A DNA stretch of 64,000 nucleotides from Gymnopilus junonius (taxonomy: Eukaryota; Basidiomycota; Agaricomycetes; Agaricales; Galerinaceae). A model generated the notes under the pieces. It was not told where the DNA came from and ran no database searches. It was given only the letters and a program-made list of their open reading frames with translations. Each line of letters starts with the position of its first letter. The first letter of the stretch is position 1. Position numbers and translations under genes: made by a program. The stretch lies in NCBI GenBank assembly GCA_015501075.1, contig JADNYJ010000092.1:62001-126000 (forward strand), given 5' to 3'. Below, piece by piece: positions 60,364-64,000 of this stretch.

Positions 60364-60940
60364 TTGCCTAACTCTCTTTCTCTTGCTGTGCACTCTTTTT
60401 TCGGACTGCTATGATATGCCGATAACAATATGGATTCTTTCTACTCTAGTTATGGACGTTGATCTACTGTATTGAAAAATATCTGATGTATGTATGTACT
60501 TAGATTCCGCAGTTGGCCAATGCATTGAGATAAGGCTCCCGAGCCGTTGTGGGTTCGTTCAAGTTCATCTGCCGGATATCTGAGAGAACTTAAGGCGAAG
60601 TTTGTCAGGTCTATCCCAGGGAGGGCCTAACAGCATTCAAAGCGCTAGCCTTGCACATCGAAGTCGAGAATTGGCAATACTGAATAGAAAAGGAGATACA
60701 AAGATTGAATATAGTACGTACTCTGAAAAGTTTGTGGAGGTCGTTGGAATGATTAGTCGACAAGAATAGGACTCATCCCTTGATTTGTCTTCCCTGCCAC
60801 CTTTCATTTTCACGCCATCGTGACACAATTCGCTCGTAAACGTTTCAGCACCTTGACTGGTTGTCTCTATATTTATTTTCTTGACTTGTATTACAGGAAC
60901 TTTCGATAAACTGACCCAGTGAAAAAAACTGCCTAAACTC
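60364..60940. other. Convergent 3' intergenic region
   Basis: Between the stop of glycogen synthase and that of the aminopeptidase. No feature seen. Confidence 0.4.
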
Positions 60941-63900
60941 TCATCTTCCGGCAAACCACTCTCTCAGGTCTTCTGTAGATCGCTGCATACAGACTTGCTG
61001 TTAGTAAAATCATCAATCGCAGTTAAAGTTACTCGTCACCTTAATCAACCCAATCCTTGCCCGGATGCCATCCAATTCTTGTGTCAACGACTGATTATAC
61101 GCAGACGTGTCTTTTTCCTATAGTTTGCAAAGAACATAATCAGTTAAGGATGCCCATATCCGTGAAATGTCGTTTTCTACCTTGAAAAATGTTTCGAGCG
61201 CCTCCAGGTCTGCCTGGCTCGAGTAAAAGCTGATGGTAACCTTAGGGGTTATCCCAAGTTAGCTCATTCTTAACGCAATGCATTGCCATTTACTCTTTAC
61301 TTACTGGTATGAGTATGCGGAAAAGAAAGCCATCTTTGAACCGCTTGTAGAGCTATAATGAAAGAAATTAAAACAGGCATGGGAATAACGTTATGAAGTG
61401 ACGCACAACTTCATATTTATCCTGCATATAATTGGTCAAAGGTCTTCGAGCTTTGTGGTTCTTTAAAAGTGCGCGGAAGAGCTGGAGAATATCTGGGCTT
61501 CGTGCCTTGGTTGAGATAAACTCAAAGGTCTCCTTGATAAGAGATTCGTCTTGAGGAGAAGACAATCCGCGACTGACATTGGTAAGTGCGAATTAAAAGT
61601 CAATTTTCAAATTAGGGTACACTCAACATATAAAATCACTCACAGGGCTGAATTCTTCTCTTGCACAGTCTTCGGCTCGTCATGGATTTTAATCATGGCT
61701 TCATACTCCTTCCGTCCACCGTACTTGACCGCCTGTCTTGACCATGAGATAGCTATAACAACGGTTTAAAGGCAATCGACATACGGCAGCGAAGATGTCG
61801 CCCTGTGATTCTGCAGGGATCTTGGAATCATCTCCAGTCTCCAAATAATACTTGAAGCGGTCCTCCAGCTCTGCATTCACTCTGCCATAGTCGATGACGG
61901 ACGGTCAGGTTCACTAAGGAATCGTTGGAGAAGAATAGCACACCCTTCATCACCCGCAGACGACGCTTGCGAAATAGCCAGCTTCCTGAGCAATACCTGG
62001 TCGGATGCTTCGCCTTCAGGATAATCATATCCTAATTTGACCACTAGCGGAACAAAAAGGGACTAGGCCTTGTGAGTGACGTGTTCAGTCTCCAAGAGAT
62101 GTACGGCCATGGACATACGCGGCGGAACGTATTCAAATTTTCCGTTATATCTGGATATTCCCACCACGTAGATAATAAATTGTCAAGGTTATCAGCAATT
62201 CCTTGCCATACGAGGTCTAGCATGAAACAAAGTCAGCGTCAATTCCTGCAGATGGAAACGAGCACGTACATTCTTTCTCGTTCCTCCACAGCTCAACAAG
62301 CGTAAGCGCGCTGCTCAATTTCGCCAGACCAGCCCTGGACAATGCCATGGCGTCCAATACCAGACCCAATCGGTCGTCCAAGTTGAAGATCGAGTCCTCT
62401 TTGGCAGCTTCAGCCGCAATTCGGACAAGTCGCTCAGGAGTGTATAGTACGCGGTCTAGATGTCATTTTCCATCATCTCATATTCACATACGGCAGGAAG
62501 ATCTGTATACGTACAAACGCCATTGGTGTTTGCGTTTATCTTGAAAGGCTTCTTAGTATCCAAAGAGAAGCACTTGGCACGTTCCTGTAGGATGGCACCA
62601 CTGTCCACGGCGCGTTTGCCATTCTGACTATACAAAATGGCCAATGGGATGTTCCTAAAAAATTGGTCAATGAATGAGCTTCAATAATCATCTGCAGAAG
62701 AACGTCAGACAAATGCACCAGATCGTTTCATTATCCTTATCCTCAGCTGGGCCGGTCTCTAAAAAGCGATCCTGGCGAACAGTAATTCCCTTTCCATCCT
62801 CCGCCTCGGTGACAGTGATCACCGGGAATCCCATCTTCGTAATCCAATTCTCCATTAAATCCGTGATATTCAATCCAGTGGCCTCACTGATGCCCTCCCA
62901 CAGATCGTGCGTGCGGCTGTTCGCAAAGAGCCTCTTCTTGAGATAGAACGAGACGCCTTTGAGGAATTTTTCTTCGCCAATGTAGGAGGAGAGCATCCGG
63001 AGCACTGCGTGGGGTGTTGTTAGTAAACAAGGAAAAGAAAATCAGACGTGAATCATTTCTTTCATACCGGATGCTGCCTTAGAGTACGATAGGGAGTCGA
63101 ATATCTATCCATATTAATCAAATGGTGCATTTAAATCAATGCTCGCTATTCGATGGAATGCAGAACGAACTTCATACCTCAACGACATGGTTGGCATCCG
63201 GGATGTCTACTTCGATAGGGTGGGATGAGAGTTTAGCGTCAAGCGTCAACGCGTTGCTGAGATGTTTGACAGTAAACTCAGTGTTGACGTGCCATTCAGG
63301 GAACACCCTTGAGAGGGAAAGCGAGAGAAAGTGGTCCTCAGCTAAACAGAAAAAAAGACCAAGAAAAAAAATGGGCGTACTTGTCTGCACCATTCAGGAG
63401 AATCAGAGTCAATGTGCAGATCTCCTCATATGATGCATAAGAATTTACGCACCAGGAATTATGACTTCGCCCATCTGCATTTTTTTTAAACAATTTCGGG
63501 TCATGACAGTCAAAGTCAGGCAAGATATCGACATACCAAGGTCGCAAATCCTGTACAGGATCATATCAGTTTCCCATTTCTGAAAGCAGAATTGCCAGAA
63601 ATACGCACCTTCATTCAAATAGAGATAATTCCACCATTCCATAGTCGTTATGTTCCCGAACCTACGTAAAACGCATATTCATTCCCAGATCATGCACAGC
63701 AGCTAGAACGCAGGAAACCTACCACATATGGGCAATCTCGTGGCTCTCCATCGTCGCAACTGCCTTCTTTTCCTGGATACTCGCACGCTTTGGGTCAATC
63801 AGCAGGTAGTTCATGCTGCCTAGGATTAAGCCCCAATTTTCCATTGCCCCGATAAAATCGTGAGCCTAAGTTTTTAGTTAATTGATTCCATACAATGAAG

Positions 63901-64000
63901 ATTGGCAAGATAGCGAAGATTGAGACAAACCACAAGTGTGTCTAGTTTCGGAAGGGGATATTCGACGTCAAAAATCTTTTCATACAGGGGCAGAACGGCC
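60941..64000 (-). CDS. APE2: M1-family zinc aminopeptidase (Ape2/Aap1/PSA type), partial
   Basis: The 5' end lies beyond the right edge. Reading from the edge inward: DFIGAMENWGLI (GAMEN substrate-binding motif, about 63850-63820), then SMNYLLIDP, then MESHEIAHMW (HExxH zinc site, about 63745), and across an intron WWNYLYLNEG, supplying the third zinc ligand E. Later blocks are MLSSYIGEEKFLKGVSFYL and NITDLMENWITKMGFPVITV, followed by the ERAP1-like helical C-terminal domain (RTLEALL, ETFEFISTKARSPDILQLFR). The last exon ends RSTEDLREWFAGR at 60941. Many short introns are present, and individual boundaries were not all resolved. The family trims N-terminal residues from peptides in cytosol or vacuole. 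Confidence 0.88.

Overview
This window is nuclear DNA from a filamentous basidiomycete, most likely an agaricomycete (mushroom-forming) fungus. Genes are split by many short GT-AG introns of about 46-65 bp. Several families are typical of agaricomycetes: an F-box/LRR-like protein, a GT69 (CAP59/CMT1-type) mannosyltransferase, a cytochrome P450, and several copies of a DUF6533-like multi-pass membrane protein. I saw no bacterial operons, CRISPR arrays or rRNA.

Layout, left to right. 1-2366 is gene-free apart from a 115-bp inverted-repeat element. 2367-6116 holds MDM35 (-), a decayed coding relic (+) and an ASX/DEUBAD-domain gene (-). 6117-13849 is gene-poor and contains only a C2H2 zinc-finger gene (-). 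13850-17821 is a JmjN/JmjC/ePHD histone demethylase of the KDM4/Rph1 type (+). 19503-22023 is DPH2 (diphthamide synthesis, -), which shares a 115-bp divergent promoter with NBS1/nibrin (+, 22139-25829). An F-box gene follows (-). 28450-29825 is a decayed chimera made of the 3' end of a DUF6533-like gene joined to the 3' end of NBS1. After it come a DUF6533-like gene (+), the GT69 gene (+), a P450 (-), cytidine deaminase (+), VPS41 (-), a SINE-like insertion, an acyl-CoA/4-coumarate-CoA-ligase-like gene (-), ornithine carbamoyltransferase (+), a second DUF6533-like gene (-), a 705-bp element with the same inverted repeats as the one at 1251, a third DUF6533-like gene (-), a TMEM19/DUF92 membrane protein (+), glycogen synthase (+), and an M1 aminopeptidase (-) that runs off the right edge.

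The genes are mostly unrelated housekeeping functions: mitochondrial lipid transfer, chromatin, translation-factor modification, DNA repair, endolysosomal tethering, arginine synthesis, pyrimidine salvage and glycogen. I see no biosynthetic cluster.

The main unusual observations are: (a) at least ten apparent one-base deletions in otherwise conserved exons, all between about 15.8 and 32.8 kb and mostly in homopolymers, which look like consensus errors; (b) the decayed chimera of two neighbouring genes' 3' ends; (c) two size classes of one inverted-repeat transposon family; (d) a tRNA-like SINE candidate with a target duplication; (e) a DPH2 intron expanded by a purine microsatellite. Exon coordinates were worked out by hand from splice signals and family conservation. 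Where I could not resolve them I say so.
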